NCBI GenBank assembly: GCA_034429195.1
Contig: DAOUGQ010000002.1
Coordinates: forward strand, 1 to 64,000
Direction of reading: 5' to 3'
From: UBA4782 sp034429195
GTDB taxonomy: Bacteria > Chloroflexota > Anaerolineae > Anaerolineales > Anaerolineaceae
DNA length: 64,000 bases
This document shows, piece after piece, positions 17,802 to 26,279 of the stretch. The notes under the pieces were generated by a model. The model did no database searches and was not told the DNA's origin. It was given only the letters and a program-made list of their open reading frames with translations. The translations under genes and the position numbers were made by a program. Every line of letters begins with the position of its first letter. The stretch's first letter is position 1.

Positions 17802-18782
17802 ATGCAAACATACTTACATGGTCGTGACCTGATTGGCGACCTCGATTTCAGTAAGGAAGAAGTCGAAACTGTATTAGATGTTGCTTTTGACCTGAAACGC
17901 AAACGCGCATTGAATGAATCCACCGCACTGTTGCGGGATAAAGTACTTGCAATGCTGTTCTTCTTCAGCAGCACCCGAACCCGCGGTTCTTTTGAAGCTG
18001 GCATGGCGCACCTTGGTGGTCATGCAGCTTTCATTGAAAGCCGCACTACACAGATTTCTCATGGGGATACCCCAAAAGAAATCGGAGAAATCTTTGGGCG
18101 TTACTTCGATGGCATTGCAATCCGCCATGTTGATTGGGGTATCGGAAATAAATATCAAAATGCTGTTGCCAAAGCATCTCGTGTGCCAGTTCTGAACATG
18201 CAATGCGATGTGTATCATCCATTCCAATGTCTGGCTGACCTGATGACCATTGTTGAGAAAAAAGGACGCGATCTTCGACGCAAGAAGATGGTTGTCTCAT
18301 GGGCATATGCGGCTTCTTACCAGAAACCCATGTCCGTTCCTCAAAGTCTGGTGTTGCAAATGCCGCGCTTTGGCATGGATGTAGTTCTTGCTCATCCACC
18401 AGAGTTCCGGTTGATGCCAGAAATCATGGATATGGCACAGGAGCAGGCGCGCAAGTTTGGTGTTGGTTTTGAAGTAATGGATGACATGGAAGCAGCATTC
18501 AAAGATGCTGATATCATTTACGCAAAATCCTGGGGCGCGATGGTTCACACACCAGATCCAGAAGAAGGTGCGAAGATTATCAAGAAGTATGAGCACTGGA
18601 TCACAGATGAACGGAAAATGGTACTGGCAAAACCCGATGCTATCTATATGCATCCACTGCCTGCTGATCGAAATATTGAAGTTACTGATGGTGTAATCGA
18701 TGGCTTGCAGTCTGTTGTTTATGATGAAGCAGAAAATCGTATGCATGCCCAAAATGCCGTCATGGCACTTACAATGGGATAA
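17802..18782 (+). CDS. ygeW: Knotted carbamoyltransferase, YgeW type
   Basis: A 326-aa carbamoyltransferase. The phosphate site FFSSTRTRGSFE lies near residue 52, HVDWG near 108 and MQCDVYHPFQCLADL near 130. The segment SWAYAASYQKPMSVPQS (near 168) and AHPPEF match the YgeW family, where this region forms a knot, rather than ordinary ATCase or OTCase. MHPLPADRNIEV ends the active site. In E. coli, ygeW lies in a purine-breakdown cluster with carbamate kinase, hydantoinase and ssnA; its acceptor is not established. The same partners occur in this window, which supports the assignment. Confidence 0.85.
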   Translation: MQTYLHGRDLIGDLDFSKEEVETVLDVAFDLKRKRALNESTALLRDKVLAMLFFFSSTRTRGSFEAGMAHLGGHAAFIESRTTQISHGDTPKEIGEIFGRYFDGIAIRHVDWGIGNKYQNAVAKASRVPVLNMQCDVYHPFQCLADLMTIVEKKGRDLRRKKMVVSWAYAASYQKPMSVPQSLVLQMPRFGMDVVLAHPPEFRLMPEIMDMAQEQARKFGVGFEVMDDMEAAFKDADIIYAKSWGAMVHTPDPEEGAKIIKKYEHWITDERKMVLAKPDAIYMHPLPADRNIEVTDGVIDGLQSVVYDEAENRMHAQNAVMALTMG

Positions 18783-18783
18783 A

Positions 18784-18826
18784 TCTAATCCCTCACCATG
18801 AGGTTCTCTCATGGTGAGGGATTAGA
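18784..18826 (+). promoter_or_regulatory. Perfect 19-bp hairpin between ygeW-like and carbamate kinase genes
   Basis: The arms 18784-18802 and 18808-18826 are perfectly complementary around the loop GTTCT. No T-run follows, so it is not a normal terminator. It may set an mRNA end, protect the upstream message from 3' decay, or separate expression of the two genes. Confidence 0.75.
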
Positions 18827-18868
18827 TACTGAAGGTATATTTATAAAAGACGAGAAAAGGATTTTTGT

Positions 18869-19822
18869 ATGTCGAAGAAAATTGCAGTAGTTGCCATTGG
18901 TGGTAACAGTTTGATTAAGGATAAAAACCATCAAACAGTCGAAGATCAATATCTGGCAGCAAAAGAAACAACATTTCACATTGCTGATATGATCGAAGCC
19001 GGGTGGGATGTTGCTATTGGGCATGGTAATGGACCTCAGGTGGGTTTCATCATTCGCCGATCTGAAATTGCAGCTAAATACGAAGGTATGCATGAAGTTC
19101 CTATGGATGTATGTGGAGCTGACAGCCAAGGAGCCATTGGATATGCGTTACAACAGAACCTTCAAAATGAACTGCATCGCCGAGGGATCAAGAAACCAGT
19201 TGCTACAGTTGTAACCCAGGTGGCTGTGGATCGCAATGATAAAGCATTCACAAATCCCTCAAAACCAATCGGTGGCTTCATGGATGAAGAAGAAGCAAAG
19301 CGACGTGCCGCTGAAATGGGTTGGACGGTTGTTGAAGATGCGGGACGAGGATGGCGACGCGTGGTGGCTTCTCCAATTCCACAAAAAGTAGTCGAAGTAG
19401 ATGCGGTCAAAGCATTGATCCAGGCTGGTGTGATCACGATCACCGTTGGTGGTGGTGGTATTCCCGTCATTGAGAAAGAAGATGGCACATTTGAAGGTGT
19501 AGCAGCGGTTATTGATAAAGATTATGCAAGCAGTTTATTAGCCCGATTAGTTAAAGCTGATCTGTTCCTGATCTCAACTGCAGTTGAAAAAGTTTCCATT
19601 AACTTTGGAAAACCTAATGAGCAGAAAATTGATCAAATGACCCTGGCAGAAGCAAAAGCTTACCTGGCTGAGGGCGTACACTTTGCCAAGGGCTCCATGG
19701 CGCCGAAAATCCAGGCGATTATCTGGTATCTGGAAAATGGTGGTAAGAAAGCCCTTGTCACCAACCCAGAGAATATCGGTCGTGCTTTGAAGGGCGAAAC
19801 TGGCACCTGGATAGTTCCTTAA
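18869..19822 (+). CDS. arcC: Carbamate kinase
   Basis: Carbamate kinase (317 aa) turns carbamoyl phosphate and ADP into ATP, ammonia and CO2, the energy-yielding last step of several amino-acid and purine fermentations. Amino-acid-kinase-fold motifs are GGNSLI at the N-terminus, GHGNGPQVG near residue 51, GGGGIPV near 193 and DKDYASSLLA near 213. SMAPKIQA marks the C-terminal lysine region. Normal length. It follows two carbamoyltransferases and is closed by a terminator. No arginine deiminase is present, so an arginine pathway is not supported. The E. coli purine-cluster homologue is called yqeA. Confidence 0.95.
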   Translation: MSKKIAVVAIGGNSLIKDKNHQTVEDQYLAAKETTFHIADMIEAGWDVAIGHGNGPQVGFIIRRSEIAAKYEGMHEVPMDVCGADSQGAIGYALQQNLQNELHRRGIKKPVATVVTQVAVDRNDKAFTNPSKPIGGFMDEEEAKRRAAEMGWTVVEDAGRGWRRVVASPIPQKVVEVDAVKALIQAGVITITVGGGGIPVIEKEDGTFEGVAAVIDKDYASSLLARLVKADLFLISTAVEKVSINFGKPNEQKIDQMTLAEAKAYLAEGVHFAKGSMAPKIQAIIWYLENGGKKALVTNPENIGRALKGETGTWIVP

Positions 19823-19829
19823 TGAAAAC

Positions 19830-19868
19830 CTGTCGGGCAGCATTTATGAATGTTGCCCGACAGATTTT
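19830..19868 (+). terminator. Rho-independent terminator after carbamate kinase
   Basis: Arms 19830-19844 and 19849-19863 (CTGTCGGGC...GCCCGACAG) pair over 15 positions with one wobble around a 4-nt loop, followed by ATTTTTT. Confidence 0.9.
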
Positions 19869-19934
19869 TTATATTAAATTTTAGAGATGCCTTTTAGTTT
19901 CATGGTATAAATGGATTGTTAAGAAGTTTTAATG

Positions 19935-19978
19935 CGCCTGGCTTTTTAACCAGTTCGGAAGGAGGTGGTTTTCCGGCG
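19935..19978 (+). promoter_or_regulatory. Possible structured leader of the BMP transporter mRNA
   Basis: Between the terminator and the lipoprotein gene, three short helices could form a compact three-way junction: CGC/GCG (19935-19937, 19976-19978), CTGG/CCAG (19938-19941, 19950-19953) and CGGAA/TTCCG (19956-19960, 19971-19975). The loop of the last holds GGAGGTGG. It does not match the purine riboswitch consensus I know. The helices are short, so chance folding is possible. Confidence 0.25.
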
Positions 19979-20040
19979 AGAGATACTTCAAAACATACCC
20001 CAGATCCGTTTATACACAAAATTTTATATTGGAGGAGAAC

Positions 20041-21333
20041 ATGTCACGTAAAACAGCATGGATTATGCTAAGTGTTTTTATCATGATGAGCATGATATTG
20101 ACCGCTTGTGGCCCAAAGGCGACTCAAGCACCCGAAGCGACAGAAGCACCATCGGTAGAAGAGACTGCTACAGCTGAAATTACTGAAGCAGTGGTTGCAA
20201 CAACCGAAGTGCCAACTGAAGCTGCTCCAATTAAATTCGGCCTGCTGCTTGTAGGACCATCCACTGATATGGGATGGAGCCAGGCTCACTATGATGCAGC
20301 TCTCTATGTTCAGGAAAAACTTCCAGGTACAGAATTTCTCTATCTTGAAAATGTCTACACCGGTTCAACTGCACATACCCAGACTCCAGCTGAATTAGCT
20401 GCGGATATGGTTTCCAAAGGCGCTAAACTGGTTATTTTCAACTCTGACGACCAAAAAGACAACGCAATCAAATTCGCACAAGAGCATCCTGATGTATATG
20501 TCATTCATGCTTCTGGCGATTCTGCCTGGAAAGAAGGTAAAAACTATGTTGATCTTCCCAACATGAAGAATATCATGGGCCGTATGGAATATGGCAAGAT
20601 GATCGCTGGTTGTGCGGCTGCCCTGACTTCACAGACTGGAAAGATCGGTTTCCTTGGTCCATTGATCAATGATGAAACCCGTCGTTTTGCTGCTTCTGCT
20701 TATTTAGGCGCTAAATATTGCTGGACAAATTATCTCAAGAAAGATCCTGCCGATTTAAAGTTCAAAGTAACCTGGATTGGTTTCTGGTTCAACCTCCCTG
20801 GTGTCACTCTTGATCCTACGCAGGTAGCTGATGATTTCTATAATACCGGATATGATGTAGTTCTAAGTTCCATCGATACTACTGAAGCTCTCACTGAAGC
20901 TAAGAAATTTGCTGCCGATGGTAAACAAGTATGGGCTCTACCATATGATTATAAGGGAGCCTGCGAAGGTGCAGATGATGTCTGCCTTGGTGTCGAATAC
21001 TTCAATTGGGGTCCTTCCTATGTAAAAGCCATCCAATCCATTCAGGATGGAACATGGGAGTCTTCCTTTGAACTTGTTGGTCCAGACTGGTCAGATATCA
21101 ACAACCCTGATACTTCAGCAGTTGGTTTCAACAAAGGTGGCGCACTTTCAGAAGAGAACTCTGCCCTGGTCGATCAATTCATTAGCGAATTAGGTGGCGG
21201 TCTGAATTTGTGGACTGGCCCGATCAATTTGCAAGATGGTACTGAATATCTTGCTGATGGTGTAGTTGCGACCGATTATCAGGTCTGGTATCTTCCTCAG
21301 CTGTTGGAAGGCATGGAAGGTCAAAGCGAGTAG
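20041..21333 (+). CDS. BMP-family substrate-binding lipoprotein of a nucleoside-type ABC transporter
   Basis: A 430-aa lipoprotein: signal peptide with lipobox LTAC (Cys near residue 23), a linker rich in Ala, Thr, Glu and Pro (about 25-60), then a periplasmic-binding fold of the Med/PnrA/BMP family (about 65-425). PnrA-type proteins bind purine nucleosides. The start at 20041 is set by GGAGGAG 5 nt upstream; the TTG 12 nt earlier is part of the ribosome site itself. The gene precedes the ATPase and two permeases of the same transporter. Placement next to deaminases and carbamate kinase suggests a purine nucleoside or nucleobase as substrate (inference). Confidence 0.9.
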   Translation: MSRKTAWIMLSVFIMMSMILTACGPKATQAPEATEAPSVEETATAEITEAVVATTEVPTEAAPIKFGLLLVGPSTDMGWSQAHYDAALYVQEKLPGTEFLYLENVYTGSTAHTQTPAELAADMVSKGAKLVIFNSDDQKDNAIKFAQEHPDVYVIHASGDSAWKEGKNYVDLPNMKNIMGRMEYGKMIAGCAAALTSQTGKIGFLGPLINDETRRFAASAYLGAKYCWTNYLKKDPADLKFKVTWIGFWFNLPGVTLDPTQVADDFYNTGYDVVLSSIDTTEALTEAKKFAADGKQVWALPYDYKGACEGADDVCLGVEYFNWGPSYVKAIQSIQDGTWESSFELVGPDWSDINNPDTSAVGFNKGGALSEENSALVDQFISELGGGLNLWTGPINLQDGTEYLADGVVATDYQVWYLPQLLEGMEGQSE

Positions 21334-21343
21334 TTCATTTCGT

Positions 21344-21372
21344 ATGAGGGGAAGGAAATCCCTTCCCCTCAT
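21344..21372 (+). promoter_or_regulatory. Intra-operon hairpin after the binding-protein gene
   Basis: Arms 21344-21355 and 21361-21372 (ATGAGGGGAAGG with its complement) pair over 12 bp around AAATC. Only a short TATTT follows. Such hairpins after binding-protein genes typically give partial termination or mRNA protection, so that more binding protein than membrane subunits is made. Confidence 0.75.
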
Positions 21373-21398
21373 TATTTCGTGGTCTTGAGGGTAGGCTG

Positions 21399-22862
21399 TT
21401 GAACATTTCATTCTCGCATATTCATAAGTGGTTTGGAAAGGTTCATGCAAATGATGATATTTGCATGAATATTTCTTCGGGCAGCATCTTTGGAATTCTG
21501 GGGGAAAATGGCGCTGGAAAAAGCACTTTAATGAAAATACTTTCAGGATTTTATCAAGCAGAATCGGGTGAAATACTACTCGATGATAAAGCGGTGAAAA
21601 TATCATCACCTGAAGATGCAGTGGAACTAGGAATTGGTATGCTTCATCAGGATCCACTTGATTTCCCGCCCATGAAAGTTATTGATAATTTCTTGCTTGG
21701 ACGACCAGGTGGATTGTTTCCTAATAAAAAAGAAGTCGAAAAAGAGATCATCCGATTATCGAAAGAGTTTGATTTTCAGATCAAACCTGATACGTTTGTT
21801 GAGACACTGACGGTTGGCGAACGGCAACAGCTAGAGATATTACGTTTACTCTGGTTGGGAGTAAAAGTTCTCATATTGGATGAACCTACCACTGGTATTT
21901 CAGCCAATCAAAAAGAAAAACTGTTTACGACACTTGTGAAACTGGCAAGCCAGGGATTAACTGTAATTTTTGTTTCTCATAAGCTTGAAGAAGTGGAAGG
22001 ATTATGTAATCACGTTGCAGTACTGAGACAGGGGAAACTCGTTGGTGAGGTCGAACCTCCGTATGACACTGATCGATTTGTTAATATGATGTTTGGCAAA
22101 TCTATTGAGGTTGGAAGCAAAACCTCCTCGAAGCAAAGTGTTTGTTCTCTTAAATTAGAAAATATTGGGCTGGAAGATTACCGGCTTCGTATGCGGGATA
22201 TCAACCTTGAGCTAAATTGCGGTGAAGTGATTGGTTTGGCTGGAATGGAAGGCTCCGGTCAAAGGTTGTTCCTGCGAATGCTTACAGGATTAATGCGCCC
22301 TGTTAATGGAAAAATACTCATCGATGGGAAAGATTTCGCCGGGAAATCATATGCGACCTTTAAGAAGGCAGGTATAGCGTATTTGCCAGCAGCAAGACTG
22401 GAAGAAGGGTTGATCACCGGTTTGACCCTGACTGAACATTTTATTCTATCTGAAGAACACCGCGAATTATTTGTCGATCAGAAAAGTGCAATGGATTTGA
22501 CCGAGCAGAGGATTCGAGAGTTTTATATTAAAGGTACGCCTGTAAGCCGTATAGAACAATTGTCTGGTGGTAATCAACAGCGTGCCTTACTGGCATTATT
22601 ACGAAACAAGTTGAGTCTGATCTTACTGGAACATCCAACTCGTGGTCTGGATATTGAATCAGCTATATGGATCTGGTCAAAGATGAAAGAGCGATGCAAG
22701 GAAGGCACTTCCATTGTATTCACCTCGTCTGATCTTGATGAGATCATCCAATACAGTGATCGTATCCTGGTATTCTTTGGTGGGCTGGTATCGAAACCCA
22801 TTGATGCAAATACAACCACAGTTGAGGAACTGGGTCAGTTGATCGGTGGTAAGGGATGGTAA
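21399..22862 (+). CDS. Double ATPase subunit of a nucleoside-type ABC importer
   Basis: A 487-aa protein with two ABC ATPase domains (about 1-235 and 245-485), as in RbsA- and YufO-type importers. Domain 1 is complete: GENGAGKST, the signature region TVGERQQ and LILDEPTTG. Domain 2 is degenerate: the P-loop reads GMEGSGQR and Walker B reads LLEHPTRGLD, with His in place of the catalytic Glu, while the signature SGGNQQ is kept. One active site is usual for the family. The start is TTG at 21399 behind GAGGG; no ATG fits. It is followed closely by both permeases. Confidence 0.88.
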   Translation: MNISFSHIHKWFGKVHANDDICMNISSGSIFGILGENGAGKSTLMKILSGFYQAESGEILLDDKAVKISSPEDAVELGIGMLHQDPLDFPPMKVIDNFLLGRPGGLFPNKKEVEKEIIRLSKEFDFQIKPDTFVETLTVGERQQLEILRLLWLGVKVLILDEPTTGISANQKEKLFTTLVKLASQGLTVIFVSHKLEEVEGLCNHVAVLRQGKLVGEVEPPYDTDRFVNMMFGKSIEVGSKTSSKQSVCSLKLENIGLEDYRLRMRDINLELNCGEVIGLAGMEGSGQRLFLRMLTGLMRPVNGKILIDGKDFAGKSYATFKKAGIAYLPAARLEEGLITGLTLTEHFILSEEHRELFVDQKSAMDLTEQRIREFYIKGTPVSRIEQLSGGNQQRALLALLRNKLSLILLEHPTRGLDIESAIWIWSKMKERCKEGTSIVFTSSDLDEIIQYSDRILVFFGGLVSKPIDANTTTVEELGQLIGGKGW

Positions 22863-22884
22863 GTCATTTCGAAGGAGCATCCAG

Positions 22885-23958
22885 ATGTCATTAGAACCAC
22901 AGGCAGGGCGTACTCCTGCAATTCTAAAGAAATCTACCTGGATTGATCTGGGGATCAGGATTTCAGCCATTCTTATGGCTTTGTTGTTCACTTCTCTTGT
23001 ACTTGTAGTAGCCAAAGCACAGCCCCTTGAAGCATATAAGAATATTCTGATTGGAGCTTTTGGAACTCCGATAAAAATAACAACCGTTTTGGCATCATGG
23101 GTTCCCCTGGTGATTGCCACATCGGGTTTGCTATTCACATTTACAGCGGGGCTTTGGAATATCGGCATGGAAGGTCAGATAACATTTGGTGCCATATTCA
23201 CAATTGGGGCTTTCCGTTTGCTCGATCATACCAGCCTGGCGCCAAATATGGTAACAATCCTGGCGATCCTTGCAGGCGCTCTGGGTGGAATTCTGTGGGC
23301 TTTGTTGCCGGGATTGATGAAAATCTTTGGGGGGGTGAACGAAATCTTTGGTGGCCTGGGATTAAATTTCGTTGCTAAAACTGTCGCTATCTGGCTAATA
23401 TTTGGTCCCTGGAAACGTCCAGGGGTTGCTTCGAGCAGCGGAACTGAATGGATCGATCCGAAATTCCGCCTTCCTTTTATTGAAGGTACGAATATTAGTT
23501 TAACAACTTTAATTGTTGCAATTATTCTTGTGATCTTTGTGGCAGTGATGTTGAAAGGTACGCATTTTGGTTTAAAACTGAAAGCGATCGGAAAGAACGA
23601 TAAAGCTGCTTACATCCTGGGCATTCCCACTACACGATACTTTTTACTAGCATTTGGACTTTGTGGTTTATTTGCTGGAATTACCGGAGCAATTCTTGTA
23701 ACTTCGAAACAATACAGCCTTATCCCTGATGCAGGAGCCGGGTATGGTTTTCTGGGACTTCTGGTTGCCATGCTGGTGAATTACCATCCCATCTGGTCAC
23801 CTTTTATTGCCTTCTTCTTTGCTGCATTGGGAATTGGGAATGTCGAGCTTCAATATATGGGATTGAACACTTACCTTTCTGGTGTATTACAGGGATTCCT
23901 GGTTTTATTTGTTCTCATGGCAGATGGCGTTCGAAAACGCCTGGTGAAAAAACATTAG
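22885..23958 (+). CDS. ABC transporter permease, BMP/nucleoside type (first)
   Basis: A 357-aa membrane protein of the BPD_transp_2 family (YufP/NupB-like) with about nine to ten helices. GLWNIGMEGQI near residue 95 is a family hallmark, and the ATPase-contact loop GKNDKAAYILGI lies near 240. The start at 22885 is chosen because AAGGAG lies 7 nt upstream; a longer frame overlaps the ATPase gene. The second permease begins 9 nt after the stop. Together they form the import channel. Confidence 0.9.
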   Translation: MSLEPQAGRTPAILKKSTWIDLGIRISAILMALLFTSLVLVVAKAQPLEAYKNILIGAFGTPIKITTVLASWVPLVIATSGLLFTFTAGLWNIGMEGQITFGAIFTIGAFRLLDHTSLAPNMVTILAILAGALGGILWALLPGLMKIFGGVNEIFGGLGLNFVAKTVAIWLIFGPWKRPGVASSSGTEWIDPKFRLPFIEGTNISLTTLIVAIILVIFVAVMLKGTHFGLKLKAIGKNDKAAYILGIPTTRYFLLAFGLCGLFAGITGAILVTSKQYSLIPDAGAGYGFLGLLVAMLVNYHPIWSPFIAFFFAALGIGNVELQYMGLNTYLSGVLQGFLVLFVLMADGVRKRLVKKH

Positions 23959-23967
23959 GAGCAGCCA

Positions 23968-24960
23968 ATGGATAGTACAACTTTAACAACTCTGGCTGGA
24001 ATTGTGGAATATGCTGTACCGGTACTATTCGCCTCCATTGGTGAAAACTTTACAGAAAAGAGTGGTATCACCAATCTTTCAGTCAATGGAACGATCTTAT
24101 TGACTGCGATGGCGGGATTTGTGGTTGCTTTAACCACAAACAGCCTCTTTCTAGGATTTTTAGCAGGAGCTTTAATTGGGGCATTGGTTGGAGCAATTGT
24201 TGCTTTTAGCAGCATCACATTGAAACAATCTCAGGTAGCTATTGGATTTGTTCTGGCACTTCTGGGACGTGACCTGTCTTACTTCTTAGGTGCACCTTTT
24301 AACAACAAACCCGGAATATTTGTCTCAAAAATTCCAATTCCCGGATTATCTGATATTCCTTTTGTTGGACCGGTATTCTTTAATCATTCGATCGTGGTAT
24401 ATGCCTCGTATATCTTTATCATCGCTGCGTACATTTTCATGTTCAAGACACGCCCAGGCTTGATGTTATGCGGTGTTGGCGAACGACCTGCGGCTGCATT
24501 TGTTCGTGGGGCAAATGTAAATGGTTTACGATATTTATATACCATCCTTGGAAGCGCGTTGGTGGGTCTGGCAGGTCCGATGTATAGTCTCGCGGTAAAA
24601 ATTGGTTGGAGTAGTCAACTTTCTGGTCTGGACGGCGTAGGCTGGATCGCATTAGCGATTACGATCTTTGGAGGTTGGAATCCACTGCGCGTAGCATTTG
24701 GAGCGTATTTCTTCGCTGCCCTTCAGCAATTGGGAATCACGCTGCAATCTTCTACTCAAATTCCGATTCAAATATTGCAGGCTGCACCGTTTCCACTTAT
24801 GATCCTTACCCTCCTGTTGGTCAATGTGGGACGTGCAGAATGGGTGGATCGGGAATTGGCAGCTCTACCAGAAAAACCGCGAGCAATTATTTCAAAGATC
24901 TTGCGAGCTCTGCGTACATCACCACCCGCTTCGCTAGGTATTCCTTTTGAAAATGAATAG
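23968..24960 (+). CDS. ABC transporter permease, BMP/nucleoside type (second)
   Basis: A 330-aa permease paired with the preceding one (YufQ/NupC-like). It shows ENFTEKSGITNLSVNG near residue 30, equivalent to the N-x-G-x-E-G segment of the family, and a cytoplasmic loop GVGERPAAAFVRGANVNGLRY near 168-188. About nine membrane helices. GGAGCA lies just upstream of the ATG. It completes the four-gene importer. Confidence 0.9.
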   Translation: MDSTTLTTLAGIVEYAVPVLFASIGENFTEKSGITNLSVNGTILLTAMAGFVVALTTNSLFLGFLAGALIGALVGAIVAFSSITLKQSQVAIGFVLALLGRDLSYFLGAPFNNKPGIFVSKIPIPGLSDIPFVGPVFFNHSIVVYASYIFIIAAYIFMFKTRPGLMLCGVGERPAAAFVRGANVNGLRYLYTILGSALVGLAGPMYSLAVKIGWSSQLSGLDGVGWIALAITIFGGWNPLRVAFGAYFFAALQQLGITLQSSTQIPIQILQAAPFPLMILTLLLVNVGRAEWVDRELAALPEKPRAIISKILRALRTSPPASLGIPFENE

Positions 24961-25015
24961 CCAGGATGGCTGTGAAGCATTTTCCTGGCGCAGAATATAT
25001 ATATTTGAGGAGAAT

Positions 25016-26263
25016 ATGAATTCGTTTGTTGGTTATCGCTGTTCGTTGTGTGGGCATGAATTTCGACCAGATGAAGTGACCTACACCTGCCCCCATGATG
25101 GGGGTAATCTGGATGTTGTGTTGGATTATGAACATATCAAACAGCATTATGAGATTGATGACATCACTTCACGAAGTGACTTTTCGTTGTGGCGGTATTT
25201 ACCTCTGCTCCCTGTAGAAGATCCAGGTGGAGAAGGCACACCTCTACGCTCAGCAGGATGGACACCAATTTACACCCTTCCTGAAATCAAGCATCAATAT
25301 GGCTTGAAAGATTTTTGGCTGAAAGATGAAGGAAAGAATCCGACTGCATCCTTCAAGGATAGAGCGAGCGCTATTCTGGTAGCACGAGCCAGACAAATTG
25401 GTGCTGAGGTAATTGTTACAGCATCAACGGGTAATGCAGGTGCTGCTTTGGCGGGTATGTCTGCTGCAGTTGGTCAAAAGGCGGTCATTTTTGCGCCGAA
25501 ATCTGCCCCACCTGCAAAAGTTGCCCAGTTGTTGATCTATGGTGCACAGGTTATCCTGGTAGACGGTACCTATGATAATGCATTTGATCTTACGATTGAA
25601 GCTGCACAGGAATTTGGCTGGTATTGCCGGAATACTGGATTCAATCCCTTCACTGCTGAAGGAAAAAAGACTGCTGCTTTGGAAATTTGGGAACAGGTGA
25701 TGCTTGGTTTCGAGCCTGACGAAGCTCCACTGCATATTTTTGTTTCTGTAGGAGATGGAAACATTATCTCTGGCATTCATAAAGGTTTTAAGGACCTTCA
25801 ATCTTTAGGCTGGTTGCGCGTCATGCCAAGATTATATGGAATTCAATCTGAAGGTTCTGCTGCAGTCGCCAATGCCTTTGAAGCAAAGACAGAAACAATT
25901 ACTCCTGTTTCAGCAAAGACAGTTGCGGACAGCATTTCGGTTGATTTACCTCGTGATGGTGTGCGTGCAGTGCGAGCTGCCACTCAAACAAATGGTGCAT
26001 ACCTTACTGTGAAAGATGAAGAGATCATCTCAGCAATCGGTGAATTAGGAAAAGTTGGCGTTTTTGCTGAACCCGCAGGAGCTACCGCCTATGCTGGAAT
26101 GAAAAAGGCTTTGAAATCAGGCTTGATCTCTGGTGAAGATCGCATTCTTGTGTTGAATACTGGCAACGGATTGAAGGATGTGCGTGCTGCGCTCATGGCT
26201 GTCACCGAAGCTCCGATTATTGAGCCTACTTTATCTGCATTAAAGAAGCATTTGAACCAATAG
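25016..26263 (+). CDS. Threonine synthase-like PLP enzyme (first copy)
   Basis: A 415-aa fold type II PLP enzyme. An N-terminal zinc ribbon (CSLC and CPHDGG, residues about 8-32) is followed by the catalytic domain with the Schiff-base lysine in TASFKDRAS, the phosphate loop STGNAGAAL and a C-terminal NTGNGLKD. This is the layout of threonine synthase, which makes threonine from O-phosphohomoserine. The gene lies directly behind a nucleoside importer and away from threonine genes, and a second copy exists at 49398. A lyase role in the local pathway, comparable to the PLP enzyme YgeX in the E. coli purine cluster, is a reasonable alternative. The start at 25016 follows GAGGAG. Confidence 0.8.
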   Translation: MNSFVGYRCSLCGHEFRPDEVTYTCPHDGGNLDVVLDYEHIKQHYEIDDITSRSDFSLWRYLPLLPVEDPGGEGTPLRSAGWTPIYTLPEIKHQYGLKDFWLKDEGKNPTASFKDRASAILVARARQIGAEVIVTASTGNAGAALAGMSAAVGQKAVIFAPKSAPPAKVAQLLIYGAQVILVDGTYDNAFDLTIEAAQEFGWYCRNTGFNPFTAEGKKTAALEIWEQVMLGFEPDEAPLHIFVSVGDGNIISGIHKGFKDLQSLGWLRVMPRLYGIQSEGSAAVANAFEAKTETITPVSAKTVADSISVDLPRDGVRAVRAATQTNGAYLTVKDEEIISAIGELGKVGVFAEPAGATAYAGMKKALKSGLISGEDRILVLNTGNGLKDVRAALMAVTEAPIIEPTLSALKKHLNQ

Positions 26264-26279
26264 GAAAACAGAAAAGATC

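Noticed and set aside
16832..19822. Arginine deiminase pathway
   Set aside because: Carbamoyltransferases and carbamate kinase are present, but no arginine deiminase or arginine/ornithine antiporter. One enzyme is YgeW-type and the other ATCase-like, not ornithine carbamoyltransferase.
19864..20040. Purine riboswitch before the nucleoside importer
   Set aside because: The junction sequences and loop-loop motifs of the purine class are not found. Only a weak generic fold is possible and it is listed at low confidence.
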